Shown here: positions 7,562 through 16,843 of the stretch, one piece after another
How positions within the stretch are numbered: the stretch's first letter is position 1
Layout: each line of letters starts with the position of its first letter
Source: Erysipelotrichales bacterium
Lineage (GTDB): Bacteria; Bacillota_I; Bacilli_A; Erysipelotrichales; Erysipelotrichaceae
Length of the DNA stretch: 64,000 nt
Direction: 5' to 3'
Assembly: GCA_910576855.1 (NCBI GenBank)
Contig: CAJTJP010000004.1
Span: forward strand, 64,497-128,496
Made by a program: the position numbers and the translations under genes
Notes under the pieces: generated by a model
Seen by the model: the letters and a program-made list of their open reading frames with translations, nothing else
Databases searched by the model: none
What the model was told of the DNA's origin: nothing

Positions 7562-7990
7562 ATGAATAAAAAACAAATATCCTATATCATAGTCATGCTG
7601 ATACTGACAGCCGTAATCCTATTATCCGATAAAATCAATCCGATTGATAAGCCATATGAGATCAATAACCAAAAGGCAGCGCTTCAGTTATTCTGTCAAC
7701 TGATACTTCCCTGTATCTTAGGAAGCATTATTGCCCAAGTCAGTGCACAATGGATCAAGGCAGAAGGCTTCGCAACCTTTAAAAAGCATAAACATCTCAT
7801 ATATATCGTAATTGAGCTGTTAGCTGCATATATACTCTTTATGCTGTATCCGATCTTTTCAATCATGATCGGAACAAGCATGCCTACAGCGATCGGCGAA
7901 TATATGCTGTTCGCTGCCGAAAATCTGTATCTATACATTATTATCTATTTCCTATTGACACTGGGAATTATAAAAGCCTGCAGAAGCTAA
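7562..7990 (+). CDS. Four-span membrane protein, unknown
   Basis: A 142-residue protein with four hydrophobic segments (about 5-21, 40-58, 77-101, 115-135) and short loops. ATG 7562 is preferred; an in-frame GTG at 7553 sits too close to AAAGGAG. No signature residues of a known family are visible. It is probably co-transcribed with paralogue B, which starts 54 bases downstream. Confidence 0.5.
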   Translation: MNKKQISYIIVMLILTAVILLSDKINPIDKPYEINNQKAALQLFCQLILPCILGSIIAQVSAQWIKAEGFATFKKHKHLIYIVIELLAAYILFMLYPIFSIMIGTSMPTAIGEYMLFAAENLYLYIIIYFLLTLGIIKACRS

Positions 7991-8044
7991 CGAATTCAAC
8001 AGGCAATGCAGCGACACAATTAAACAGAAAAGGACGTGACGAAT

Positions 8045-8593
8045 ATGAACAAACAAAATAAAATAACGATCATCGGAATCGTATGTGCATTTATCATCGG
8101 CGGCATCAGCGGCTATATGATAGCTGACAACAAAGCGAAGCAACCAATAAGCTTAGAAAACAGCAATATTGAAAAATACCGATTAGCGCTCAAAAGAGAT
8201 GCTTTCGAAACAGATGACATTGTCTACAAGGACGATAACTTAGTCACAAAGCTTTATTTAACCGATGAAGGAACAGAGTATTTGAAAACGCAGCTGTTTG
8301 ATCAAAATTATAATGTAACAGTAAGATTGATCAACAATAACACCGATGAGGACAACAATGAATATTTAACATCAGAAGTAATCAAATGGAATGTCGAGAA
8401 ACCACTGGATATTAAAATGTTGATTGATTCGAGTCAAATCAAAGACAAGGATATCCTATCCGATTTCAATGCCCAATTAAATAAAATGAAAAAAGGGCAG
8501 GAACATCATATACAGTATCAGATAGAATTGGCGTCTGTTTCAGAGCCGGATTACCTTGTACGATGGAGCGGAATGCTTTGTCCGGATAAATAA
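8045..8593 (+). CDS. Membrane-anchored paralogue B, unknown
   Basis: A 182-residue protein with a hydrophobic N-terminal anchor (about 8-27, ITIIGIVCAFIIGGISGYMI) and an exported domain homologous to the product at 5512-6063 over its full length. The two agree in anchor, strand order and the conserved DFN.QL..MK.G..H.IQYQIE block. AAAAGGA precedes ATG 8045. Unlike paralogue A it is not next to a secreted Ser/Thr-rich protein; the neighbour here is a four-span membrane protein. Confidence 0.65.
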   Translation: MNKQNKITIIGIVCAFIIGGISGYMIADNKAKQPISLENSNIEKYRLALKRDAFETDDIVYKDDNLVTKLYLTDEGTEYLKTQLFDQNYNVTVRLINNNTDEDNNEYLTSEVIKWNVEKPLDIKMLIDSSQIKDKDILSDFNAQLNKMKKGQEHHIQYQIELASVSEPDYLVRWSGMLCPDK

Positions 8594-8709
8594 AAAGTAA
8601 TATCCCTTCCGGCAAGAATGCCTTAACTCCCTCCCGTCATTCAACAAAAATAGAAATAAAATGTGAATCTATTATAATTTATATATTATAAGGAAAAGGA
8701 GTGAGCTTT

Positions 8710-8937
8710 ATGAAAAAGAAGCGGATCAATGTAACAAGCAAATGGAGCTATTTGTGCTTTATCCCCACTGTTATCGGAATATTAAAAATCATTTTCTATG
8801 ATCTCGGTCTTTCTGACGGTATGGCTGTTATTGCCAAAGAAATTATGATATCATTACTTTTGGTAATTATCGGTATTTACCTCTTTATCAGAATGAACAG
8901 CTATTCCCATCTGTTTAACCCCGATCACCCTCACTGA
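8710..8937 (+). CDS. Small two-span membrane protein, unknown
   Basis: A 75-residue product with a basic start (MKKKRINVTSKW) and two hydrophobic helices (about 11-29 and 36-58). ATG 8710 has AAAAGGAG at a normal distance; an in-frame GTG at 8701 lies inside that site. No family is recognised. Confidence 0.45.
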   Translation: MKKKRINVTSKWSYLCFIPTVIGILKIIFYDLGLSDGMAVIAKEIMISLLLVIIGIYLFIRMNSYSHLFNPDHPH

Positions 8938-8971
8938 ACCTAACGAGGACAAAAGAAAGGAGCATATCATT

Positions 8972-9466
8972 ATGAAAAAACAAACATTTCGAAAGCTTCT
9001 GCCCTTAATCATTTTAACAGGATGTATTACACTGTGCGGTTGTGCCTCTAAAAACACACGTTCGGACATTAAAGTAGAACCGCTGAAATCCGAATTATTC
9101 AGTGAAGCGGAATATAATCAAATGCTTGATGAAATCATTGCCGCCTACAACGACACCTCAGAGCGCGATGTCATCGATGAAACACAAATCGAGGAAATTA
9201 TCTATGTCGGCGATGACTGTCTGAAACAAGAGATTCAAGACTGGTTGTCAAAGAAAGATATTGATAATGATATAAAGGATTATATGCTGCTGAAAATAAA
9301 GGAAGGCACCTATCAACTGAAGGATAAGTTTGTGGTAGGAAATCAATATTCGGAATACTACTACTATTTCTTCGGAAAAGATCAAAGCGGTAAATGGGAT
9401 ATTTTACAAGCCGGTTTGGCTGGATACGGCGCATATGATTTACAATGCGAACTGAATAAGAAATAA
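8972..9466 (+). CDS. Lipoprotein, unknown
   Basis: A 164-residue lipoprotein with lipobox LCGC (Cys24) and an acidic, mostly helical mature part. Its later half (YYYYFFGKDQSGKWDILQAG) looks like a small beta-sheet domain. AAAGGAG precedes ATG 8972. It is followed after 27 bases by another lipoprotein gene, probably in one transcript. The family is not recognised. Confidence 0.6.
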   Translation: MKKQTFRKLLPLIILTGCITLCGCASKNTRSDIKVEPLKSELFSEAEYNQMLDEIIAAYNDTSERDVIDETQIEEIIYVGDDCLKQEIQDWLSKKDIDNDIKDYMLLKIKEGTYQLKDKFVVGNQYSEYYYYFFGKDQSGKWDILQAGLAGYGAYDLQCELNKK

Positions 9467-9493
9467 ACAACTAAAATACAGAAAGAGATTCCT

Positions 9494-10522
9494 ATGAAAA
9501 ATCTACTGATGATTTTATGTGCTTCTTTATGCCTATGTGCATGTCAAAAGCCAAAGGAAGCAGAAACGACCGAAACAGCCTTAAGCTATAAGGACATTGA
9601 CTACAATATCACAAAGCTTACCACACTTAAAAATGAGGGGAGCTATATGCCGGTACTGTCAGGCTGTCAAGGCGACACTCTATACGGCATGGTACAAAAC
9701 GGCGACGAATTCGATGTAAGCTATAAGACAAAAAAGTTTTTTACCATTGAGAATGGAAAAATGAAAAGCTTCCCGTTTCAAAAAGAGACGGTTATTTCAA
9801 ACCATTTGATGATAGATAAGCAATTATACTACATCAGTCAGCCGAGCGTAGAAAAAAAATCAACCTTATATAAATACAAGGACGGCAAAAATGATGAGAT
9901 TATCGGAAAATTACAGGACTATACTTCACTTGTACTACTCCCCTATGATTCTGCCTTTTTAGTTGCTGTATTGAAACAGGACAGTTTGGAAATCAATCGT
10001 TATTCGGATCAAGGACTCACTCAATTATCTACGATAGAGCTTGAAAAAGACCTAAACGGTATTACTTACTTGGGTGCTTATCAAGATGATTTCCTAATTA
10101 TCACCTACAAGGATGAAGTCAAAACACTTTATGCTTTTGATATCAATACAGGGAAAGAAAAGTATCAGCTTACAGATATAGAATTTGATCGATACGTTGT
10201 TACAGACAACGAGGTAGTCCTGTATTCCGGTAAAAAAGAAAATGTGTATAATCGCAAGCTTGAGCTTCAACAAACCTATCAAACTCCGGAATCAAATATG
10301 ATCGGTGTAACCTACAATGCAAACGGAAACTACGGTGTTCTGATTGATTCCATGCACAATATTTATCTGCGTACTTATAAAGATAATATCGGCTACAAAA
10401 TAGATGCGGAACAAGACCCGCTGTTAAAGCAGTTAACGATTATACTCGCAACCGATAATTCATTGATTGCGATGGATTTAGATAATGCGGTCTATGAAAT
10501 CTCATTTGATCTCCCGAAGTAA
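9494..10522 (+). CDS. Lipoprotein with beta-propeller-like repeats, unknown
   Basis: A 342-residue lipoprotein: short signal, lipobox LCAC (Cys17). The mature domain consists of short strands and turns with recurrent patterns such as TLYGMVQNGD, LYYISQPS, FLIITYKDEVKTLYAFDINTGKEKY. The last one, with DINTGKE, is typical of PQQ/WD-like propeller blades, so a beta-propeller fold is inferred. It is the last gene of the accessory run and is followed by a long terminator. Confidence 0.6.
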   Translation: MKNLLMILCASLCLCACQKPKEAETTETALSYKDIDYNITKLTTLKNEGSYMPVLSGCQGDTLYGMVQNGDEFDVSYKTKKFFTIENGKMKSFPFQKETVISNHLMIDKQLYYISQPSVEKKSTLYKYKDGKNDEIIGKLQDYTSLVLLPYDSAFLVAVLKQDSLEINRYSDQGLTQLSTIELEKDLNGITYLGAYQDDFLIITYKDEVKTLYAFDINTGKEKYQLTDIEFDRYVVTDNEVVLYSGKKENVYNRKLELQQTYQTPESNMIGVTYNANGNYGVLIDSMHNIYLRTYKDNIGYKIDAEQDPLLKQLTIILATDNSLIAMDLDNAVYEISFDLPK

Positions 10523-10609
10523 CCTGTAACATACCTTTGCGATACGATGCAAAATAATATGCTGACAGAAACTCTCATAAATCCGACATAACCATATATA
10601 CCCCACCTT

Positions 10610-10668
10610 AAGTAACCTATATCAGTGAAATTAATTCTCCTCATAGCTGTGTATAGGTTGCTTTTTTT
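10610..10668 (+). terminator. Terminator closing the accessory region
   Basis: AAGTAACCTATA pairs with TATAGGTTGCTT around a loop of about 30 bases, and a T tract follows. Confidence 0.65.
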
Positions 10669-10828
10669 ATTTAAGTAAGATAAAACAATGATCCCTACTA
10701 AGATACTATATGCTTAGGCAATCGATGAATTATCCGTCTTTCCACACCCCTGTCCCCGCAGATATCTCATATCCACTTATGAATAAGCTCATCCCGCTTA
10801 AAAACCACTGAAACTTTACAACTTCCTC

Positions 10829-10857
10829 TTGATTATTATTGCCAAAACGAGTAAAAT
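10829..10857 (+). promoter_or_regulatory. Promoter of the pur operon
   Basis: TTGATT at 10829-10834 and TAAAAT at 10852-10857 with a 17-base spacer. Transcription would begin near 10864, giving a leader of about 245 nucleotides before purE. Confidence 0.55.
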
Positions 10858-10894
10858 TATAGTGTATTTTTGATTCATAAAAATATACTTGATA

Positions 10895-10969
10895 AAGTAA
10901 TGTAACAAAAGAAAGGAATCCCCGAAAATTCCCCGAATAACAGCGAAAACGATAAGCTGTACATTACTT
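10895..10969 (+). ncRNA. Structured element in the pur operon leader, class unknown
   Basis: AAGTAATGTA at 10895-10904 pairs perfectly with TACATTACTT at 10960-10969. It encloses two possible small hairpins (GGAA/TTCC near 10915-10931, CAGC/GCTG at 10941-10959) and a purine-rich stretch with CCCCGAA twice. This has the layout of a closed multi-branch aptamer. It lacks the conserved junctions of the purine, PRPP/ykkC, ZTP, THF and T-box classes as I know them. The CCGAA repeats could instead be a protein site, since the PurR box also contains CCGAA. Confidence 0.4.
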
Positions 10970-10997
10970 AACTGACATTTTTGAGGAGGTCTGACGA

Positions 10998-11066
10998 ATG
11001 GTCTTTCGTAGCGCTGCTTCAAACAGTACGGATGTAATATTCACACAGAATGTTGTGTTTTTTTAA
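10998..11066 (+). CDS. Leader peptide ORF in the pur attenuator region
   Basis: A strong ribosome site GAGGAGG (10983-10989) stands eight bases before ATG 10998. The frame encodes a 22-residue peptide, MVFRSAASNSTDVIFTQNVV plus FF, and stops at TAA 11064 within the T tract of the first terminator hairpin. A ribosome finishing this ORF would cover the stems of both terminator structures, so translation and termination exclude each other. No purine-related codon bias applies to a peptide, so control would act through initiation or ribosome release. The evidence is the SD, the spacing and the overlap. Confidence 0.5.
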   Translation: MVFRSAASNSTDVIFTQNVVFF

Positions 11067-11088
11067 AGCACTGTATTCTGTTTTTTTA
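11043..11088 (+). terminator. Two overlapping, mutually exclusive terminators before purE
   Basis: ACACA (11043-11047) pairs with TGTGT (11054-11058) before seven T. Alternatively ACAGAAT (11045-11051) pairs with ATTCTGT (11075-11081) before another seven T. The two share bases 11045-11047, so only one can form. Position and T tracts indicate transcription attenuation of the pur operon. Confidence 0.6.
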
Positions 11089-11110
11089 TTTGATGAAGGA
11101 GGAAATCGAT

Positions 11111-11605
11111 ATGGAAACAAAACCACAGGTATGTATTGTGATGGGAAGCAAAAGTGATTTGCCGACAATGGAAAAAGCATGTGAAATGCTGAAGGAATTC
11201 GGCGTTGCTTATGAGGTGAGAGTATTATCGGCACATCGTACACCGAACGATACCCTAAAGCTGAGCGAGGAAGCAAAAGAACGCGGAATCAAGGTGTTCA
11301 TTGCCGGTGCGGGCGGTGCCGCACATTTGGCAGGTGTGATCGCATCAAGCACAACGCTGCCGGTCATCGGCGTACCGATTCAAACAAGCGCATTGGGCGG
11401 AATGGATTCCTTACTGAGCATCGTTCAAATGCCGGGCGGAATTCCTGTTGCGACTACGGCAATCGGTAATGCAGGTGCAAAAAATGCCGCAATACTCGCC
11501 GTACAAATGATGGCACTGGCTGATGAAGCACTGGCTGAAAAGCTTGTCGATTTCAAAAAGAAACAGGCCGAAAAGGTACTGGCCGATTCCTATTTAGAAA
11601 TCTGA
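11111..11605 (+). CDS. purE: N5-carboxyaminoimidazole ribonucleotide mutase PurE
   Basis: A 164-residue PurE. It moves the carboxylate of N5-CAIR to C4, giving CAIR, in de novo purine synthesis. Visible signatures are the nucleotide loop [15 protein letters not shown], the Gly-rich [12 protein letters not shown] and [16 protein letters not shown]. Class I PurE normally works with PurK, but no purK is in this window. The start is ATG 11111 behind AAGGAGG. It is the first gene of a six-gene pur operon and lies directly behind the attenuator. Confidence 0.96.
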   Translation: METKPQVCIVMGSKSDLPTMEKACEMLKEFGVAYEVRVLSAHRTPNDTLKLSEEAKERGIKVFIAGAGGAAHLAGVIASSTTLPVIGVPIQTSALGGMDSLLSIVQMPGGIPVATTAIGNAGAKNAAILAVQMMALADEALAEKLVDFKKKQAEKVLADSYLEI

Positions 11606-11689
11606 TATAAAAGAAAAAACATCAATTGATATGACGGTAATCAATACGTCCCATATCAGAGACAGACAACAGACAAAAGGAGAAAAAGG

Positions 11690-14600
11690 ATGAATCAAAG
11701 AATCTTTGTGAAAAAGAAGGAAGCCTTTCAGGTAGAATCTGCTTCCCTGTTCCATGAGCTGGCCAATAATCTGAATCTTCGCGGATTACAGAGTGTTGAG
11801 CTGTACAACAGCTACGATGTGTATCATGCGGACGAAAACGACATCAATTTATTAAAAACAAATGTGCTGTCGGAAATCGTTACCGATGAAGTATGTGATG
11901 AAATCGATTTAAGCGATAAGCAATTTGTCGCATATGAGTGTCTGCCGGGACAATACGATCAGCGCTCAGACAGTGCACAACAATGCCTGATGCTGTTGAA
12001 CAACAAACAGGACGTAGTAATCAAAAGCGGACGAATCGTTATTTTAAACGGGACACTCAGCACAGAGGAACTAAACGCTGTGAAAAAATACTTGATCAAT
12101 CCGGTGGAAATGCGTGAAAAGGATTTGAGCATCTTAAGCTATGAGGAAGATGTTGAAATCGAGCCTGTGCCGATTTTGAAAGGCTTTTGTGAAATGGATG
12201 ATGAAAAGCTTTGTGCATTGATGGAGCAGCAGGGCTTGGCAATGACCTTGGCTGATTTGAAGCATATTCAAAAATATTTCAAACAAGAGGAACAGCGCGA
12301 TCTTACCTTAACGGAATTAAAGGTGTTAGATACCTATTGGTCAGATCACTGCCGTCATACGACCTTTGAAACGATTTTAAAGGATATCGTCATTGACGGG
12401 GATGAGCTGCAGCCGCAGCTTCAAAAAGCCTATGAACAATATATCGCACTGCGAGAAAAGGTGCATGGGAATCAAAAGGTCATGACCTTAATGGATATGG
12501 CAACGATTGCCGGCAAAGCACTTCGCAAAGAGGGCAAGCTGGACGATATGGAAATCAGCGATGAAATCAATGCGTGCAGTATTGAAATCAAGGTCGATGT
12601 TGACGGCGAGGTTCAAGATTGGCTGTTGATGTTTAAAAATGAAACGCACAATCATCCGACGGAAATTGAACCGTTCGGCGGGGCATCTACCTGTATCGGC
12701 GGAGCGATTCGCGACCCGCTGTCCGGTCGAAGCTATGTGTATCAGGCAATGCGTATCACCGGTGCCGGTGATATCACTAAGGATATCAAGGAAGCGTTGC
12801 CGAACAAACTGCCGCAAAGCAGAATTTCCAAGGGTGCGGCGGCCGGTTATTCCTCTTACGGAAATCAAATCGGCTTGGCTACGACCTATGTAAAGGAAAT
12901 CTATAACGAAGGCTATGTCGCAAAGCGCATGGAAGTCGGTGCTGTTATCGGTGCCGCTCCGAAATCCAATGTCATTCGTAAAAAACCGCAGCCGGGTGAT
13001 ATCGTCGTGTTGATCGGCGGGGCAACCGGACGTGACGGTGTCGGCGGGGCAACCGGTTCCTCTAAGGAGCACAATGATACCTCACTTACCAAATGCTCCA
13101 GCGAGGTTCAAAAGGGTAACGCACCGATCGAGCGTAAGCTGCAGCGTTTGTTCCGCAATCCGAAGGCTACACGCTTAATCAAAAAAGCCAATGACTTCGG
13201 TGCGGGCGGCGTCAGCGTCGCAGTCGGTGAAATCGCTGACGGACTTCGCATCGATTTAGACAAGGTTCCGGTAAAATACAGCGGCTTAAGCGGTACCGAG
13301 CTTGCGATATCGGAATCTCAGGAGCGAATGGCTGTATTGATCGAACCGGATACCTTCGAGGAATTCAAGCAGCTTGCCTATGAGGAAAACCTTGATTCCT
13401 GCATCGTTGCGACAGTAACCGCAGAGCCTCGCTTGGTCATGAGCTTTCAAGGCAAGGAAATCGTTAATATCTCACGCGCTTTCTTGGATACCAACGGTGT
13501 GCGCGGAGAACAAAGCGTACATATCAAAGCATTAAAAGAAAATAAAGACCCGTTCCGTAGCGATATTTCCGTCAACGGCAATGATGCCTTCAAGGAAATG
13601 CTTCGCAAGGACAACGTCGCATCACAAATCGGATTATCGGAAATGTTTGATTCAACAATCGGAAAATCAACCGTATTGATGCCGTGGGGCGGTAAATATC
13701 AGCTCACTGAGGAAGAGGGCTCAGTACAAAAGCTGCCGGTATTCGGCTTTACCAATACCTGTTCCCTAATGACACACGGCTATAACCCCGATATTGCCCA
13801 ATACTCACCATATCTATCTGCCTCTTATTCGGTAGTTGAGGCATTGGCGAGAATTACGGCATTGGGTGGTGATTATAAGCGCTGTCGTTTGACAAATCAA
13901 GAATACTTCGAGCGTTTACAAAACGATCCTGAAAAATGGGGCAAGCCGATGCAGGCACTGTTAGGCTTGATTGAAGCAGAAATGGCATTTGAAACACCGT
14001 CAATCGGCGGTAAAGATTCCATGTCGGGAACCTTTAACGATATCAGCGTTCCGCCTACTTTAATTACCTTTGCGGTAACGACTCAAAATGTTGAACATAT
14101 CACTTCCGCAGCCTTTAAACAGCCAGGAAGCTATATCTACTATGTAAAGCATCATGCGAATGAGAATCATACACCGAACTATATGGAGTGTAAGACCAAT
14201 TTCAAAAAGGTGCATCAAAATATCTTAAACAAGAACATCATTGCCGCATCAACTGTAAAATTCGGCGGCTTGGCGGAAGCACTCGCTAAAATGAGCTTCG
14301 GCAATCATATCGGTGTCAAGGTATCGACAACGGAACCGTTATATGATTTATCGATCGGCTCCATCGTTGTCGAAAGCACTGCGGAAATCAACGATCCTGC
14401 CTTTACTCTGTTGGGTCGCACCACTGATGACGGTCGCATTTCCATCAACGACATTTGGCTGTCCTGCGAGGAAGCAATCGCAGTATGGTGTGAGCGCTAT
14501 GCGGATATCTATCCGATGGCGGTAAATACCGACTTGGGAAAAATTGAAACACCGCTTTATGAAACAACAGAGCGCAAAGCAACGAAGCAAACGATTGATA

Positions 14601-15400
14601 AACCAAAGGTCATTATCCCGGTATTCCCCGGGCAAAACTGCGAATACGACACAATGCAGCAATTCACTCGTGCCGGTGCCGAGGCGGAAATCTATGTCTT
14701 TAACAATCTAAACGTAGCGGCAATCGAGCACAGCATCAATGAATTAAGTGCTAAGATCGCCGAGGCACAAATCTTGATGTTGGTCGGCGGCTTCTCCAGC
14801 GGTGATGAACCGGACGGCAGCGGTAAATTTATTGCGAGCGTACTGAAAAATCCAAAGGTCTATGCGGCAATTCAAACACTGCTTAAAAATGACGGCTTGA
14901 TTCTCGGTATCTGTAACGGATTCCAAGCATTGATCAAATCCGGCTTACTACCTTACGGAGACATTGATCAGCTGAACGAGAAATCACCTACGCTGTTCCG
15001 CAACGATATCAATCGCCACGTATCACACATTGCCTATACACAGGTAACATCAAATAAATCACCGTGGTTGTCCTCTTTTGAACCGGGCAAAAAGCACAGT
15101 GTTGCGATGAGCCACGGCGAGGGCAAATTCGTCTGTGATGAAGCAACTGCCAAAAAGCTGTTTGAAAACGGACAGGTCGCAACGCAATATGTTGACTTAG
15201 ACGGTGATCCAACGATGAACGGTACCTATAATATCAACGGCAGTACCCTAGCGATTGAGGGCATCACAAGCGAGGACGGTCGAATTTTCGGTAAAATGGG
15301 ACACAGTGAGCGTTATGAGGACGGCTTATTTCAAAACATTGACGGTGATAAGCTGCAAAGCATCATTGAAAACGGTGTGAATTACTTCAGAAAGAAATAA
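11690..15400 (+). CDS. purL: Phosphoribosylformylglycinamidine synthase, one-chain PurL
   Basis: A 1236-residue enzyme converting FGAR, glutamine and ATP to FGAM. It is the fused type found in Clostridia and related groups, unlike the PurS/PurL/PurQ set of Bacillus. Order: N-terminal linker region, two AIRS-like halves (HNHPTEIEPFGG near residue 318, then IGGATGRDGVGGATG), and a C-terminal class I glutaminase starting at PVFPGQNCEYDT (about 976). The nucleophile Cys is in ICNGFQALIKSG (about 1074) and the His/Glu in MSHGEGKF (about 1140). The start is ATG 11690 behind AAAGGAG. purF follows after 15 bases. Confidence 0.97.
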   Translation: MNQRIFVKKKEAFQVESASLFHELANNLNLRGLQSVELYNSYDVYHADENDINLLKTNVLSEIVTDEVCDEIDLSDKQFVAYECLPGQYDQRSDSAQQCLMLLNNKQDVVIKSGRIVILNGTLSTEELNAVKKYLINPVEMREKDLSILSYEEDVEIEPVPILKGFCEMDDEKLCALMEQQGLAMTLADLKHIQKYFKQEEQRDLTLTELKVLDTYWSDHCRHTTFETILKDIVIDGDELQPQLQKAYEQYIALREKVHGNQKVMTLMDMATIAGKALRKEGKLDDMEISDEINACSIEIKVDVDGEVQDWLLMFKNETHNHPTEIEPFGGASTCIGGAIRDPLSGRSYVYQAMRITGAGDITKDIKEALPNKLPQSRISKGAAAGYSSYGNQIGLATTYVKEIYNEGYVAKRMEVGAVIGAAPKSNVIRKKPQPGDIVVLIGGATGRDGVGGATGSSKEHNDTSLTKCSSEVQKGNAPIERKLQRLFRNPKATRLIKKANDFGAGGVSVAVGEIADGLRIDLDKVPVKYSGLSGTELAISESQERMAVLIEPDTFEEFKQLAYEENLDSCIVATVTAEPRLVMSFQGKEIVNISRAFLDTNGVRGEQSVHIKALKENKDPFRSDISVNGNDAFKEMLRKDNVASQIGLSEMFDSTIGKSTVLMPWGGKYQLTEEEGSVQKLPVFGFTNTCSLMTHGYNPDIAQYSPYLSASYSVVEALARITALGGDYKRCRLTNQEYFERLQNDPEKWGKPMQALLGLIEAEMAFETPSIGGKDSMSGTFNDISVPPTLITFAVTTQNVEHITSAAFKQPGSYIYYVKHHANENHTPNYMECKTNFKKVHQNILNKNIIAASTVKFGGLAEALAKMSFGNHIGVKVSTTEPLYDLSIGSIVVESTAEINDPAFTLLGRTTDDGRISINDIWLSCEEAIAVWCERYADIYPMAVNTDLGKIETPLYETTERKATKQTIDKPKVIIPVFPGQNCEYDTMQQFTRAGAEAEIYVFNNLNVAAIEHSINELSAKIAEAQILMLVGGFSSGDEPDGSGKFIASVLKNPKVYAAIQTLLKNDGLILGICNGFQALIKSGLLPYGDIDQLNEKSPTLFRNDINRHVSHIAYTQVTSNKSPWLSSFEPGKKHSVAMSHGEGKFVCDEATAKKLFENGQVATQYVDLDGDPTMNGTYNINGSTLAIEGITSEDGRIFGKMGHSERYEDGLFQNIDGDKLQSIIENGVNYFRKK

Positions 15401-15415
15401 AGGAGAAATAAAGCT

Positions 15416-16843
15416 ATGGAACATGAGTATTTATTTGCGAATAAAATCAATGAGGAATGCGGTGTATTCGGCATCTATAATGTCAGCGATCAAGCAGCCT
15501 CTATGACCTATTTCGGTCTGCATGCGCTTCAGCATCGCGGACAGGAGGCAGCCGGTATTGCGGCAAGTGATAATGAGAATATCACCTGTTACAAGGGCAA
15601 GGGTTTGTTGACCGAGGTTTTCAACCCGCAGATCATCGACACGCTTCCGGGCAAGCATGCGTTGGGTCATGTACGCTATTCCAAAGAGGATGCGAATCAG
15701 ATTGAAAATGTACAGCCGATTATGGTTCGTGCTCATACCGGACACTTTGCGGTCGCCCATAACGGACAAATCGTAAATGCCAAGGAGCTGAAGGAAGAAC
15801 TGGAAGCAATGGGAAGCATTTTCCAAGGGGAAAGCGACAGTGAAATGCTTGCGCATTGGATTCAGCGCGAAAGCGGTAGCTTTGTTGAAAAAATCAAAAA
15901 AGCATGTCAGCGCTTTGAAGGTGCCTTTGCCTTTATCATTATGACAAAGGACTGCATGTATGCGGTAAGAGATCATAACGGTCTGCGCCCTTTGGCGATC
16001 GCTTCCTTAGAGGACGGCGGTTATTGCGTCAGCTCAGAAACGTGTGCCTTCGATATCGTCGGTGCGAAATATATCCGCGATGTTGAACCGGGCGAAATCA
16101 TCAGAATCGCAAATGACGGCGGTGAACCGTTAAAAAGCTTCTATTATACCGATAAAACACAAAAGAAAATGTGTGCGATGGAATATATCTACTTTGCCCG
16201 TCCCGATTCTACGATTGACGGTGTAAATGTACATACGGCACGTCGTTTGTCAGGTCGTGCATTAGCTAAAATGGAAGATGTTGAGGGTGATATCGTTATC
16301 GGTGTTCCCGATTCCTCTTTATCTGCCGCAATCGGTTTTTCCGAGGAAAGCGGTCTGCCGTATGAAATCGGCTTGATCAAGAATCGCTATGTCGGCCGTA
16401 CCTTTATTCAGCCGACGCAAAAACAGCGTGAACGCGGTGTGCGTATGAAGCTTTCCGCAATCCGCAGCATCGTTCAAGGTAAGCGCGTCTTTATGATTGA
16501 TGACTCGATTGTGCGCGGTACGACATCAAAGCGCATCGTGCAGCTGTTGAAGGAAGCAGGCGCAAAAGAGGTTCATGTCAGAATCGCTTCCCCTAACTTC
16601 CGCAGTCCTTGTTTCTACGGTGTGGATACTTCAACCTATGATGAATTGATCTCCGCTCATTTAACGACTGAGGAGGTATGTAAGTTCATCAATGCCGATT
16701 CGTTACGCTTCTTAGAGATTGATCAGATGAAGCAGGCATTCGGTACTTTGGATCTATGCGTGTCCTGCTTTGACGGCATATATCCGACAAGCTTATACAG
16801 CTACGGCGAAATTTTACAGAAGGAGAAAGAACAACATGAGTGA
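15416..16843 (+). CDS. purF: Amidophosphoribosyltransferase PurF
   Basis: A 475-residue enzyme for the first committed step, PRPP plus glutamine to phosphoribosylamine. Cys15 in NEECGVFG is the glutaminase nucleophile and becomes N-terminal after removal of a 14-residue propeptide, as in the Bacillus enzyme. The PRPP loop is [16 protein letters not shown]. The four cysteines that hold a 4Fe-4S cluster in Bacillus PurF are matched here by [14 protein letters not shown] and LCVSC, so an iron-sulfur form is inferred. RBS AAAGGAG; the stop overlaps purM. Confidence 0.97.
   Translation: MEHEYLFANKINEECGVFGIYNVSDQAASMTYFGLHALQHRGQEAAGIAASDNENITCYKGKGLLTEVFNPQIIDTLPGKHALGHVRYSKEDANQIENVQPIMVRAHTGHFAVAHNGQIVNAKELKEELEAMGSIFQGESDSEMLAHWIQRESGSFVEKIKKACQRFEGAFAFIIMTKDCMYAVRDHNGLRPLAIASLEDGGYCVSSETCAFDIVGAKYIRDVEPGEIIRIANDGGEPLKSFYYTDKTQKKMCAMEYIYFARPDSTIDGVNVHTARRLSGRALAKMEDVEGDIVIGVPDSSLSAAIGFSEESGLPYEIGLIKNRYVGRTFIQPTQKQRERGVRMKLSAIRSIVQGKRVFMIDDSIVRGTTSKRIVQLLKEAGAKEVHVRIASPNFRSPCFYGVDTSTYDELISAHLTTEEVCKFINADSLRFLEIDQMKQAFGTLDLCVSCFDGIYPTSLYSYGEILQKEKEQHE

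Noticed and set aside
10864..10990. Guanine/adenine riboswitch ahead of purE
   Set aside because: The junction sequences around TCTACC and the paired loops are absent.
12488..13072. 194-residue open frame antisense to purL
   Set aside because: Lies wholly inside purL on the other strand, is rich in Arg, Cys and His as shadows are, and has no ribosome site.
15431..15976. 181-residue open frame antisense to purF
   Set aside because: Shadow of the purF glutaminase region; no start signals.
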